From contig CALSTV010000001.1 in NCBI GenBank assembly GCA_943789365.1, forward strand, positions 620,001 to 684,000: a stretch of 64,000 nt of DNA. Reading direction: 5' to 3'. The notes under the pieces were generated by a model. The model was not told the DNA's origin. It did no database searches and was given only the letters and a program-made list of their open reading frames with translations. The DNA comes from an uncultured Flavobacteriaceae bacterium (lineage in GTDB: Bacteria; Bacteroidota; Bacteroidia; Flavobacteriales; Flavobacteriaceae). Numbering within the stretch: the stretch's first letter is position 1; each line of letters opens with the position of its first letter. The position numbers were made by a program, and so were the translations under genes. Of this stretch, positions 56,056 to 64,000 are shown piece after piece.

Positions 56056-56102
56056 GCTCGCCGAAGCTTCGAACGCAAGTTCGATGCGAAGGCGAGCTTT
56101 TT
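56056..56102 (+). terminator. Terminal diverged hairpin 5
   Basis: Same outer stem GCTCGCC/GGCGAGC and GAA/GAA internal loop, but the inner stem starts GCTTCGAAC (one T-T mismatch), the loop is GCAA instead of ACCG, and only five T follow. Thus it is related to, but not a copy of, hairpins 1-4. Confidence 0.88.
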
Positions 56103-56203
56103 ATATCAATTAATCTTTAATAGGTAAACAGGAAATTGTATCTTGGGCAAAGGAAACGACTTGTTTCCATAGTTATAACCACATCATTTCTATTTAAAGG
56201 TAT

Positions 56204-58360
56204 ATGAGTTTATCTAAAAAGATTATTCTAGGTCTGCTAACGGGTATTGCTGTTGGACTGTTTTTCGGTGAGTATTGTTCATTTTTCTCTTTTATTGGTG
56301 ACGGGTTTATAGGACTCTTACAAATGACCGTTCTTCCCTACATCATGGTTTCTATCATTGCAAATCTTGGGCGCATGTCTATGGAAGATGGTAAGACAAT
56401 GGTTGTCAACGGACTAAAAGTACTTTTTCTATTGCTCTCTTTTGGAGTGGTATTCTTGGTGATTTTACCCTTGGCGCTTCCTAGCTGGTCCGCTGCTTCA
56501 TTTTTTAAACCTTCAAGTATCGAAGTGGTACCGCCTTTAAACTTATTGGACTTATACATTCCTTCGAATCCTTTTGCGTCAATGTCTAATAATATTGTCC
56601 CGGCAGTGGTACTGTTTAGTATTTTCCTAGGTATCGGTATAAGCAAAATAGAAAACAAAGAAGGATTACTTTCCGCGCTAGATGTTTTAGGCGAAGGTTT
56701 GAACCATATCAATAAAATGGTTATTAAACTAACCCCATATGGTGTTTTTGCTATTGCTGCCTACAATGCAGGTACGATGACTTTTGAAGAAATTCAGCGC
56801 TTACATGCTTATATCATAATTTATACAGTGGCCATTGTTCTGCTGGCTTTCTATTGGATTCCTCTCTTAATTTCCAGTTTCACCAACATTTCTCCTAGAG
56901 CCTTATTTCAAGAAACTAAAAGTACCTTGCTTACCATTTTTGCCACCGGAAAGATTATTGTTGTATTACCACAATTAATAGATGACGTCAAGAGACTGAT
57001 GGAAAAGACGCAAAAAGAGGACGACGACATCACTAAAAATGAAAGAAAAGCGCAAGCGGAAATCTTAATGCCACTCGCCTATCCTTTTCCAAACTTGGGT
57101 ACTTTTGTGATTTTTGTATTCGTACCTTTTGTCGCTTGGTTTTTGGGAAGTTCATTTGCCATTGGAGAACAATTTACGTTCTTAGGGGCTACACTTTTAA
57201 GCAGTTTTGTTTCTCCAATCACCGGTATTCCTTTTCTTCTCGATTTATTGAAATTACCCCAGGAAATGTTTCAATTGTTTGTAATCTCAAGCGTGTATAC
57301 CGATCGTGTACGTGTTGTTCTGGGTGCTATACATTTAATCGCTATTACACTTATCACCATACAAATGACTGTCTCCTCAGGCACCATACTTTGGAAAAAA
57401 TTTATAAAAGGTGCTGTCATCGGATTGGCATTAACTTTTGCCCTTTTATTAGGTACAAGATTTTACCTGGCAGCGACACTTGGTGAAAGTGACCAATATT
57501 CTAGTTTTGTTCAAATGGAGTTTAGTAGAGATCAACCTTTAAAAAATGTTCAGCCGATTGACAAACTGCTACAAAATGAAACCCAATCCTCTGCTAACAA
57601 CACAATAATGAATATTAAAAACCGAGGTGTACTTCGCATAGGTTTTTTGGCCGATTGTTTACCTTTTGCTTTTAAAAATGAACAAGGTGAGGCATTGGGT
57701 TATGATATCGAAATGGGGTATTTATTGGCAGCAGAACTTAAGGTGCAACCCGAGTTTTACAAAATAACGAAACAACAAATCAAAGAACTCTTAAATACAG
57801 GTAAGTTAGATATCGTAATGTCTGGATTGGCGATTACTACGAATAGACTGACTGACTATGCTTTTAGCAATTCTTATATAGACCAAACTATGGCTTTTCT
57901 TGTGAAGGATTTTGACAGAACAAATTTTCAATCAAAAGAAAGTATTAAAAACATCGACAGCCTGCGGATTGGATGCTCTAGCCCCTATTTTTCTGAAAAG
58001 TTTAAAATCTATTTACCTAATATCGAAGTAATAAACAGAAGTTCCCCTAGAGCTTTCCTCAAAGGCCAACAACAAGATTTAAATGCTTTCCTTGTATCGG
58101 CAGAGGCAGGATCTGCATGGACGATCATTTTTCCTTCATATAGTGTTGTTGTTCCTGACAATACGCTCGTGAAAATTCCATGTGGGTACCCAATGCCGAG
58201 AGACATTTCATGGATTCAATTTGTAAACACTTGGCTCGAACTCAAATCCAAAGATGGCACGCAAAGACGACTGTTTAAGCATTGGATTGAAGGACAAGGG
58301 GCGAATCCAAAAACCGCAAGATGGTCCGTGGCTAAGGATGTGTTACACTGGGTAAAGTAA
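56204..58360 (+). CDS. SLC1/DAACS-type symporter fused to a periplasmic solute-binding domain
   Basis: 718 residues. Residues 1-425 resemble cation:dicarboxylate/glutamate symporters: several membrane helices, TPYGVFAIAAYNAG (about 178-191) and a late TDRVRVVLGAIH (about 365). The canonical serine-rich hairpin and NMDGT motif are absent (here FATGKIIVVLP and PFPNLGTF), so the substrate or coupling is probably altered. Residues about 470-718 form an SBP_bac_3 amino-acid binding domain: RGVLRIGFLADCLPFAF, GYDIEMGYLLAAEL and GKLDIVMSGLAITTNRL. Such a domain normally serves ABC importers or receptors. It would feed or gate an elevator transporter at the inner membrane. 101 bases after the GIY-YIG array. 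Confidence 0.88.
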   Translation: MSLSKKIILGLLTGIAVGLFFGEYCSFFSFIGDGFIGLLQMTVLPYIMVSIIANLGRMSMEDGKTMVVNGLKVLFLLLSFGVVFLVILPLALPSWSAASFFKPSSIEVVPPLNLLDLYIPSNPFASMSNNIVPAVVLFSIFLGIGISKIENKEGLLSALDVLGEGLNHINKMVIKLTPYGVFAIAAYNAGTMTFEEIQRLHAYIIIYTVAIVLLAFYWIPLLISSFTNISPRALFQETKSTLLTIFATGKIIVVLPQLIDDVKRLMEKTQKEDDDITKNERKAQAEILMPLAYPFPNLGTFVIFVFVPFVAWFLGSSFAIGEQFTFLGATLLSSFVSPITGIPFLLDLLKLPQEMFQLFVISSVYTDRVRVVLGAIHLIAITLITIQMTVSSGTILWKKFIKGAVIGLALTFALLLGTRFYLAATLGESDQYSSFVQMEFSRDQPLKNVQPIDKLLQNETQSSANNTIMNIKNRGVLRIGFLADCLPFAFKNEQGEALGYDIEMGYLLAAELKVQPEFYKITKQQIKELLNTGKLDIVMSGLAITTNRLTDYAFSNSYIDQTMAFLVKDFDRTNFQSKESIKNIDSLRIGCSSPYFSEKFKIYLPNIEVINRSSPRAFLKGQQQDLNAFLVSAEAGSAWTIIFPSYSVVVPDNTLVKIPCGYPMPRDISWIQFVNTWLELKSKDGTQRRLFKHWIEGQGANPKTARWSVAKDVLHWVK

Positions 58361-58395
58361 TTTTTTAGGCCGACCTATTAACTAATTATATTTAG

Positions 58396-58403
58396 TACTT
58401 TTG
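58396..58403 (+). promoter_or_regulatory. -7 promoter element of GT2 gene
   Basis: TACTTTTG, 41 bases before the ATG at 58445, inside a TAGTAC/GTACTA inverted repeat. No clear -33 element. Confidence 0.5.
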
Positions 58404-58444
58404 GTACTATCAAAATTTTTATGATTTTTTAAATACATCTTTCA

Positions 58445-59365
58445 ATGGTATTTTTTTCAGTAGTTGTTACAGTTTACAACAAAGAAAATTACATTTTAAA
58501 AACACTTCAAAGCGTCTGTAAGCAAAGTTTTAAAGATTTTGAATTACTCATAATCAACGATGGTTCTACAGATAATTCATTAAAGGAAATTGCTAAAATT
58601 GAATTTGAGAATAAAACGGTTATTACCACAGTTAATAAAGGGGTGTCAGCCGCAAGAAACACCGGTATAGAAAAGGCAAATGGAAAATACCTTGCTTTCT
58701 TAGATGGTGATGACCTTTGGTCTCCCTTACATTTGGAAAAAATAAAAGAAGCTATTGACTCGTATCCAGATGCGACTGTTTTTTCGAATGCTAGCTGCAC
58801 CCTAACAAACGGTAGAATTAAACAGCACGACTACGCCGTAACTTCTAAAATTCCGAGAATTTATAATTATTTTAAAGCAAGTACAAAAGCATCAATACTA
58901 CATCCTTCATCTGTTGTAATCAGAAAAAGTCTTTATGAAAAAATAGGGGGGTTTAACACCTCGTATTCTAATTATGAAGATATAGAATATTGGTTTCGTA
59001 TTGGGCTGAACTATGAAGTCGTTTTTACAAATGATATTACAGTAACCATTCGTTCGAATAAAAACAGTTTGTCAAATCAAGATTTTATTCCAGAAAATTA
59101 TTGTTTTTTTGAAGGCTACGAAAAATTTCAGACCAATTGTAGAGAATATTATCAGGTATTAAACAACAATTTACTTTCATTGGCGCTGCTCTGTAAGTTT
59201 AACAACGAAACCTACAGATTAAAAAGTTTGAAGAAACGAATTGAGAATAAATATTTGCATAGAAACTCAAAAACATTACTGTTTCTGCCTACTTCTGTTA
59301 TTTCCGTTTTGATTAATTTGAAAAATGTTCTTTCAAAACTCGGCATAAAAATTTACTTGTATTAA
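58445..59365 (+). CDS. Glycosyltransferase family 2
   Basis: 306 residues. GT-A fold with FSVVVTVYNKENYILKTLQSV at the N-terminus, LLIINDGSTDNS (about 34-45), GVSAARNTGIEKANGKY and the metal-binding FLDGDD (about 84-89). Later NYEDIEYWFRIG carries the putative catalytic acidic pair. It transfers a sugar from a nucleotide donor, likely in capsule or LPS synthesis; the specificity is unknown. Its stop overlaps by four bases the end of the converging GT4 gene. Confidence 0.92.
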   Translation: MVFFSVVVTVYNKENYILKTLQSVCKQSFKDFELLIINDGSTDNSLKEIAKIEFENKTVITTVNKGVSAARNTGIEKANGKYLAFLDGDDLWSPLHLEKIKEAIDSYPDATVFSNASCTLTNGRIKQHDYAVTSKIPRIYNYFKASTKASILHPSSVVIRKSLYEKIGGFNTSYSNYEDIEYWFRIGLNYEVVFTNDITVTIRSNKNSLSNQDFIPENYCFFEGYEKFQTNCREYYQVLNNNLLSLALLCKFNNETYRLKSLKKRIENKYLHRNSKTLLFLPTSVISVLINLKNVLSKLGIKIYLY

Positions 59366-60447
59366 ATTGAGTCTATTAATTCTCCCCATTCATTCTTGAT
59401 TGTCTGAAACGATAAATGCTCGATGCTCTTCAAACAGTTATTTCTACAAGTAGCTAAGAGTTCAGCATCTGAATTCATACGATTGAGGGCAGTTGTGTAG
59501 TTTTCTAATGATTTCTGCACCAACAAGCCATTGTATTCATTACGAATAATTTCCTTCGGACCCGATTCACAATCTACAGTTACAACGGGAGTTTTACAGG
59601 CCAAAGATTCTATTAATGACATAGGAAACCCTTCATAGTTACTTGTAAGAACAGTGAACTTTGCTTTTTTTACGTAGGAAAATGGGTTGTCTGTATATCC
59701 CAAAAACACAACGGAGTTCTTCAGCTCTAATTGTGTCACTAGTTGCTGCAACATCTGCAAATCCGGTCCATTTCCAACAATATACAACAGTACCCTTTTT
59801 GAGGGCAGCGATGATTTACTGTAGCTCCGTATTAAAAAAGATAAGTCTTTAGAATCTTCTTCTAATCGACCAAAATAAAGGATATAGGTTTCTTTTACGC
59901 CAATGAGCTCACCTTCATTTCTATAAGAATTTTTAAAAGTATTGTATATCGTAGTTATTTGGTTAAAGCCATATGTTTTTCTAACATTTTCTTCAATGGC
60001 TTTAGAAACCGTTACTAAGGATGTGGCATTTTTATATAAGTATTTTGCAAGTAATTTATTTTTTGGAAAAGACTTCTCTAAATTCATGCTATGTATGACA
60101 AAAATTGTCTTTTTTGGAAACACTAGAAATTTGAGTAACAATTCACGTAAACCGCGGGGTCTTGATCGATGATCAATTATACAATCTATTTTATTTTTAC
60201 CTAAAAACTGTTTCAAGAGATAAAGGCGGTAGACTCTGTCAAAAATCGTATCACTTTTGTCTTTCTCCAAACCTAAATTTAATAAGGTTCCTTCATAAGA
60301 ATAATCAATTTCATTTATCACTGATACCACAAAAACATCATGCCCGAGTTCATTCAACATTTCAGATTGCAACGCAACAACTCTTTCAGCTCCACCTGAT
60401 CCAAGTGAATAACAAATAATACAGATTCTTTTCTTAATAAATGTCAT
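59362..60447 (-). CDS. Glycosyltransferase family 4
   Basis: 361 residues in GT-B fold. N-terminal CIICYSLGSGGAERVVALQSEML is the acceptor-side glycine loop. The donor side has YILYFGRLEEDSKDLSFLIRSY, VVFLGYTDNPFSYVKKA and the retaining EX7E motif in SNYEGFPMSLIESLACKTPVV (about 265-285). Retaining GT4 acting on cell-surface polysaccharide; donor unknown. TATATTTG (minus) lies 15 bases upstream of the ATG. Confidence 0.92.
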   Translation of the reverse strand: MTFIKKRICIICYSLGSGGAERVVALQSEMLNELGHDVFVVSVINEIDYSYEGTLLNLGLEKDKSDTIFDRVYRLYLLKQFLGKNKIDCIIDHRSRPRGLRELLLKFLVFPKKTIFVIHSMNLEKSFPKNKLLAKYLYKNATSLVTVSKAIEENVRKTYGFNQITTIYNTFKNSYRNEGELIGVKETYILYFGRLEEDSKDLSFLIRSYSKSSLPSKRVLLYIVGNGPDLQMLQQLVTQLELKNSVVFLGYTDNPFSYVKKAKFTVLTSNYEGFPMSLIESLACKTPVVTVDCESGPKEIIRNEYNGLLVQKSLENYTTALNRMNSDAELLATCRNNCLKSIEHLSFQTIKNEWGELIDSI

Positions 60448-60461
60448 ACAGCACTTTTATA

Positions 60462-60469
60462 CAAATATA
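60462..60469 (-). promoter_or_regulatory. -7 promoter element of GT4 gene
   Basis: Minus-strand TATATTTG (60469-60462), 15 bases before the ATG at 60447; exact TAnnTTTG match. Confidence 0.55.
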
Positions 60470-60501
60470 TAAAATCAAAAACAGAATTAAACTGAGTTTT
60501 G

Positions 60502-60509
60502 TATCTTTA
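60502..60509 (+). promoter_or_regulatory. -7 promoter element of third glycosyltransferase
   Basis: TATCTTTA following GAGTTTTG; about 80 bases upstream of the likely start of the gene below. Confidence 0.45.
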
Positions 60510-60588
60510 GTGCCAGAATTGTAGATGGAATAAAACAAAGCACTGTGGTGCTGTCCTATACGTTTATTATACAGCTAAAAATTGCCTT

Positions 60589-61707
60589 ATCAAAACAAAA
60601 AAAGCATTACACATTGTCTCTTTCGACGTCCCTTTTCCTCCAAATTACGGAGGTGTTATTGACGTGTTTTTCAAATTAAAAAAACTTTCAGAGCTTGGCG
60701 TAGACGTATACTTACATTGTTTCGAGTATGGTAGAGGGAAACAAAAAGAATTATTACGTTATTGTAAAAAGGTGCATTACTACAAGAGAAATACCTCTTT
60801 TCAACATCTTGTTTCTATGACTCCTTACATCGTAAAAACTAGAAGTTCCAATACACTTATCGCAAATCTACTCAAGGACGACCACCCTATTCTATTTGAA
60901 GGTTTACATACTACCGCAGCCATGTTGCATCATGACTTTGGGTCTAGAATTGTAATGGTACGTCCTCATAATATTGAACATAATTATTACAAAGGCTTAT
61001 CTAAAAGTGAAGCGGGTAAAAGAAAGAAACTTTTTTTCAAAACTGAATCTCAGAAACTAAAAAAATATGAAGCTATTTTACACAAGGCCACATACATTCT
61101 GAGTATTTCTCCTTTTGAGCATCAATACTTTGAGAACAATTACGGAAACAAAACGATATATACTCCTGTGTTTTTCGATAACAATTTTAGTAGATTAAAT
61201 GAACCTAAGAAAAAGTTTTCACTTTGGCATGGCGATTTAAATGTCGTAGACAATCAAAAAGCTGTCTTATTTATCATCAACGTTTTTTCCAAACTTAAAG
61301 AATTCCCTCTAATTATTGCGAGCAATGCAATGAATAAAGAAATTTTAAAAGAGGTTGCAAAACACCAAAATATCACTTACGACAAACTTGAAAAACAAGA
61401 TGACTTGGAAAAGTTATTTCAAACAGCACATATTCACCCATTAGTAACGTATCAAAAAACGGGGATTAAGTTAAAATTATTAAACGCACTTACAAAAGGT
61501 AAATTCGTAGTCGCTAATAGTTTAATGATTGAAGACACTGGCCTAGAAAGCTTATGCCATAATGCCAATACCTTAAATCAGTTTCGGAAAATCATTTCAA
61601 AATTGATGCATGAAACATTCGAAGAAGAAGAAAGAACTAAAAGAAAAGTTGTTTTAGAAAACTTCAACGGCGAGTTGTCTGCAAAAAAAATAATAGACTT
61701 GCTATAA
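60589..61707 (+). CDS. Glycosyltransferase (GT4-like), start codon unclear
   Basis: The first ordinary start codon is GTG 60664, giving 347 residues, but it would cut away ALHIVSFDVPFPPNYGGVID, which is clearly the conserved GT-B N-terminus and glycine loop. The frame stays open to 60511 with no ATG, GTG or TTG. I therefore begin at ATC 60589 as a placeholder. Alternatively, deletion of one A in the A7 run at 60597-60603 would join TTG 60582 to the frame. The body has RIVMVRPHNIEHNYYKGL, YILSISPFEHQYF, and a C-terminal donor domain (LHPL... TGIKLKLLNALTKGKFVVANSLMIEDTGLE). Family members in flavobacteria act in cell-surface glycan synthesis; specificity unknown. Confidence 0.75.
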   Translation: MKTKKALHIVSFDVPFPPNYGGVIDVFFKLKKLSELGVDVYLHCFEYGRGKQKELLRYCKKVHYYKRNTSFQHLVSMTPYIVKTRSSNTLIANLLKDDHPILFEGLHTTAAMLHHDFGSRIVMVRPHNIEHNYYKGLSKSEAGKRKKLFFKTESQKLKKYEAILHKATYILSISPFEHQYFENNYGNKTIYTPVFFDNNFSRLNEPKKKFSLWHGDLNVVDNQKAVLFIINVFSKLKEFPLIIASNAMNKEILKEVAKHQNITYDKLEKQDDLEKLFQTAHIHPLVTYQKTGIKLKLLNALTKGKFVVANSLMIEDTGLESLCHNANTLNQFRKIISKLMHETFEEEERTKRKVVLENFNGELSAKKIIDLL

Positions 61708-61708
61708 T

Positions 61709-62395
61709 TTACAATGCCTGCTGTTGTACAACTTCAAACAACTCCCCTCCTTCACATTTCAAGGTACGCTGTTGAAATTTCAAAATCAAGGCATAATCAT
61801 GTGTCGCCATCAAGATCGATTTTCCACTTTTATGAATTTCTTCCATAAGTTTCATTACTTCCATCGATGTTTTAGGATCTAAGTTTCCAGTGGGTTCATC
61901 AGCCAAAATCAAATCGGGATCATTTAAGAGGGCTCTTGCAATGGCTATACGCTGTTGTTCACCCCCAGAAAGTTGAAACGGCATTTTATAGTCTTTGGTT
62001 TGCATGCCTACTTTCTCAAGAACTTCTGCTATCTTGGAAGCCATCTCTTTTGCATCCTTCCAACCGGTTGCTTTTAGTACAAACCTGAGGTTTTCAAAAA
62101 CAGTACGATCGTTTAACAATTTAAAATCCTGGAAAACAATACCTATTTTCCGTCTTAGGAACGGAATCTCTTTATCTTTTAATTTTTTTAGATCGAATCC
62201 TACAATTTCACCTTGTCCTTCTTTCAACTGTAAATCGCCATACAGGGTTTTCATCAAACTACTTTTACCCGAGCCTGTTTTTCCTATCAAATATAAAAAC
62301 TCACCTTTACCAATAGTTAAATGTACATTTGATAAAACCAAGTTTTTTTCTTGGTAGATATTGGCATTTTCTAGTTTGAGTATTGCGTTTTCCAT
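61709..62395 (-). CDS. ftsE: Cell division ATP-binding protein FtsE
   Basis: 228 residues from ATG 62395 (the frame opens at TTG 62416, but [14 protein letters not shown] is the natural start). ABC ATPase: Walker [12 protein letters not shown] (about 36-46), Q-loop [16 protein letters not shown], signature [15 protein letters not shown], Walker [13 protein letters not shown] and H-loop MATHD. The Q-loop and NLD context fit FtsE, partner of FtsX in divisome-linked murein hydrolase activation. ftsX is not adjacent here. Convergent, one base from the glycosyltransferase stop. Confidence 0.93.
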   Translation of the reverse strand: MENAILKLENANIYQEKNLVLSNVHLTIGKGEFLYLIGKTGSGKSSLMKTLYGDLQLKEGQGEIVGFDLKKLKDKEIPFLRRKIGIVFQDFKLLNDRTVFENLRFVLKATGWKDAKEMASKIAEVLEKVGMQTKDYKMPFQLSGGEQQRIAIARALLNDPDLILADEPTGNLDPKTSMEVMKLMEEIHKSGKSILMATHDYALILKFQQRTLKCEGGELFEVVQQQAL

Positions 62396-62711
62396 TTTCC
62401 CTATTTTGTCATACAAACTTATCGATTTCCTAAAGAACTGGCAATACCTTCATCTTATTAAGTGGAAAAAGAATTTTATTGCTTTTCCGGGTTTCTATAA
62501 TTTTTAGACAACTGTAACTAAAACAATTAAATAAAAGTAATTAGTCATACGAATAATCTTCTAATCCCCCTCTACTCGGAACGGACATCTGTGACCTTAC
62601 CAACTATTTTTTTGTTGTAGTTGCTCATCTTTTCAGACCCCAATACAAGGCCCCGTATTTAAAAACCTAAGTTTCAACAATAATCACAAAATAAAAAGAA
62701 GACTCTATGCG
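62396..62711. other. Non-coding interval between ftsE and TPR gene
   Basis: About 315 bases without a convincing reading frame, repeat or strong hairpin on either strand. The ftsE promoter must lie here, but no exact TAnnTTTG was found on the minus strand near the ATG. Confidence 0.45.
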
Positions 62712-62740
62712 TTGTTATCTAGGAATAATCTTTATTTTTG
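62712..62740 (+). promoter_or_regulatory. Promoter of TPR protein gene
   Basis: TTG (62712-62714), 18 bases, TATTTTTG (62733-62740), 20 bases before the ATG at 62761. Confidence 0.7.
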
Positions 62741-62760
62741 ACTTACAAAAACCATTATTG

Positions 62761-64000
62761 ATGTATTACCAAAAAATTGTTTTCTCAATACTTTCATTAG
62801 CTTTCTGCTTAACGAGTCTGGCTCAAAAATCTGAAAAACAAACAAATTTCCAATACGAATATTTACGAGGTTTGGAGTTGTACAACAAAGAAATTTATCA
62901 GGCAGCATATACTTCTTTTGAAAAGACCCTAAAGAACATCGATAACAATGACAATCTCAAAGAGGACTGCACGTACTATTTGGCAATTACTTCTGTAAAG
63001 CTCAACAAAAGATGGGCAGAAAATTCGCTAATAGACTTCACCAATAATTACCCCACGAGCAAATACAAGAATACCGCTTTTCTCGAAGCTGGAAACTACT
63101 ATTACAACAGTGGAAAACCTGCAAAATCCTTAAAATGGTTTCAGAAGGCATCCCCAAAACACATGACTTCAAAACAAGAAGAAGCCTACAATTTTAAAAT
63201 GGGCTATGCACTGTTTAGCAATAAAAAATATACCGAGGCAAAGCAGTATTTCCTTGCCTTAACCCACTCCGAAAAGTACCAAGAAGAAGCCAATTATTAT
63301 TACGGATATATTTGCTATATACAAGAAGACTACACTACTGCACTGCAATATTTCGATAGACTGGAAGACTCTAAACGGTACAAAAAGGAAGTATTGTATT
63401 ATACCATGAACATCGAGTTTCAAAAAAAACATTTTGAACAGGTAGTAACGCTTGGACATGAATTATTAAAGATAACTTCAAAAAAGGAGTTGTCAGAAAT
63501 TTCTAAAATTATTGGTGAAAGTTATTTCTATTTAGGTCAGTATAAAGCATCCGTCCCACATTTAAAGAATTACAAAGGAAGAAAGAACAGGCTGAGCACA
63601 AAAGATCATTATTTTTTAGGTTATGCCTACTACAAAATGAAAGACTACGACAATGCTATCGTCACTTTTAACAGAATTACGAAAGGAAAAGATGTAGTTG
63701 CTCAAAATGCTTATTACCATCTAGGGGATTGTTATTTAAAATCCGATAAGAAAAGTGAAGCTTTAAATGCTTTTAAAAACAGTTCTGAGATGGATTTTGA
63801 CCAAGAAATTAAAGAAGATGCAGCGTATCAATATGCAAAGTTGGGATACGATATTGGAAATCCTTATGTTAGTGGTGCAGCTGTTCTTCAGGAGTTTGTT
63901 GTCAACTATCCGAATTCTAGTAAAGCTATCGAAATAAATAAATTGGTCATCGATTCTTATATCCTAAGTAAAGATTACAAAGGAGCACTTTCTTATTACG
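62761..64000 (+). CDS. Tetratricopeptide repeat protein, exported (partial, cut by window end)
   Basis: Open from ATG 62761 to the window end, 413 codons without a stop. Signal peptide IVFSILSLAFCLTSLAQ (about 6-22). The remainder is a chain of TPR-like helical hairpins, for example YLRGLELYNKEIYQAAYTSF, FKMGYALFSNKKYTEAKQYF, HYFLGYAYYKMKDYDNAIVTF and AYYHLGDCYLKSDKKSEALNAF. Bacteroidota carry long periplasmic TPR proteins of this kind near envelope genes; a tol-pal/YbgF-like role is possible but not shown. An in-frame ATG at 62707 is rejected because the promoter lies between it and 62761. Confidence 0.88.
   Translation, partial: MYYQKIVFSILSLAFCLTSLAQKSEKQTNFQYEYLRGLELYNKEIYQAAYTSFEKTLKNIDNNDNLKEDCTYYLAITSVKLNKRWAENSLIDFTNNYPTSKYKNTAFLEAGNYYYNSGKPAKSLKWFQKASPKHMTSKQEEAYNFKMGYALFSNKKYTEAKQYFLALTHSEKYQEEANYYYGYICYIQEDYTTALQYFDRLEDSKRYKKEVLYYTMNIEFQKKHFEQVVTLGHELLKITSKKELSEISKIIGESYFYLGQYKASVPHLKNYKGRKNRLSTKDHYFLGYAYYKMKDYDNAIVTFNRITKGKDVVAQNAYYHLGDCYLKSDKKSEALNAFKNSSEMDFDQEIKEDAAYQYAKLGYDIGNPYVSGAAVLQEFVVNYPNSSKAIEINKLVIDSYILSKDYKGALSYY

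Noticed and set aside
62707-62760. Upstream in-frame ATG for the TPR protein
   Set aside because: It would place a strong TTG-N18-TATTTTTG promoter inside the coding region and put residues before a normal signal peptide.

Overview
The window comes from a low-GC member of the Bacteroidota, most likely the family Flavobacteriaceae. Evidence: many genes are preceded by the flavobacterial -7 promoter element TAnnTTTG (often TATCTTTG) with a TTG/TTTG about 19 bases upstream; a secreted enzyme ends in a type IX secretion sorting domain; the fused DAHP synthase-chorismate mutase, the long signal peptidase I and the gene orders xerC-hpf-tRNAs-tuf-tRNA-Trp-secE-nusG-rplKAJL-rpoBC and parA-parB-DUF5683-dapB-lepB-wbqC are typical of that group. 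No rRNA, phage, insertion sequence or CRISPR array was seen.

Layout. 1-7300 (minus strand): a Phe/Tyr biosynthesis operon (pheA, aminotransferase, tyrA, DAHP synthase-chorismate mutase) that runs on into rsgA and dtd, then an NhaC antiporter. The operon is headed by a complete, readable Phe attenuator: a 28-residue leader peptide with ten Phe codons, an antiterminator and a terminator. 7300-13700: a GNAT acetyltransferase, tRNA-Gly, prfC, an outer-membrane beta-barrel-like protein, a small CBM48 protein, two peroxiredoxins and a DgkA-type kinase. 13750-19490: ftsK, lolA, an LptF/G permease and ribB, tightly packed. 19500-23200: pepE, DUF6702 and an M1 peptidase. 23490-28680: parA, parB, DUF5683, dapB, lepB and wbqC. 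28800-36600: a Crp-type regulator, ettA broken by a one-base frameshift, a 1587-residue GH81 laminarinase-like secreted enzyme and a DUF3467 protein.

36700-51300 (minus strand): the RNA polymerase/ribosomal stalk cluster, with tuf, five tRNAs, hpf and xerC upstream. Hairpins between rplL and rpoB and between rpoB and rpoC suggest graded expression and processing. 51550-53650: kdsA, a transglutaminase-like protein and DUF3820. 53773-54162: tmRNA (ssrA).

Immediately after ssrA lies the most unusual structure here: four tandem 472-bp units, nearly identical even outside genes. Each unit consists of a GC-rich terminator hairpin, a structured leader and an 84-residue GIY-YIG nuclease gene, and the array closes with a diverged fifth hairpin. 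It looks like a minimal hairpin-bounded nuclease element amplified at the 3' end of tmRNA. After it come a rare fusion of an SLC1-type transporter to a periplasmic solute-binding domain, three glycosyltransferases, ftsE and a TPR protein cut by the window end.
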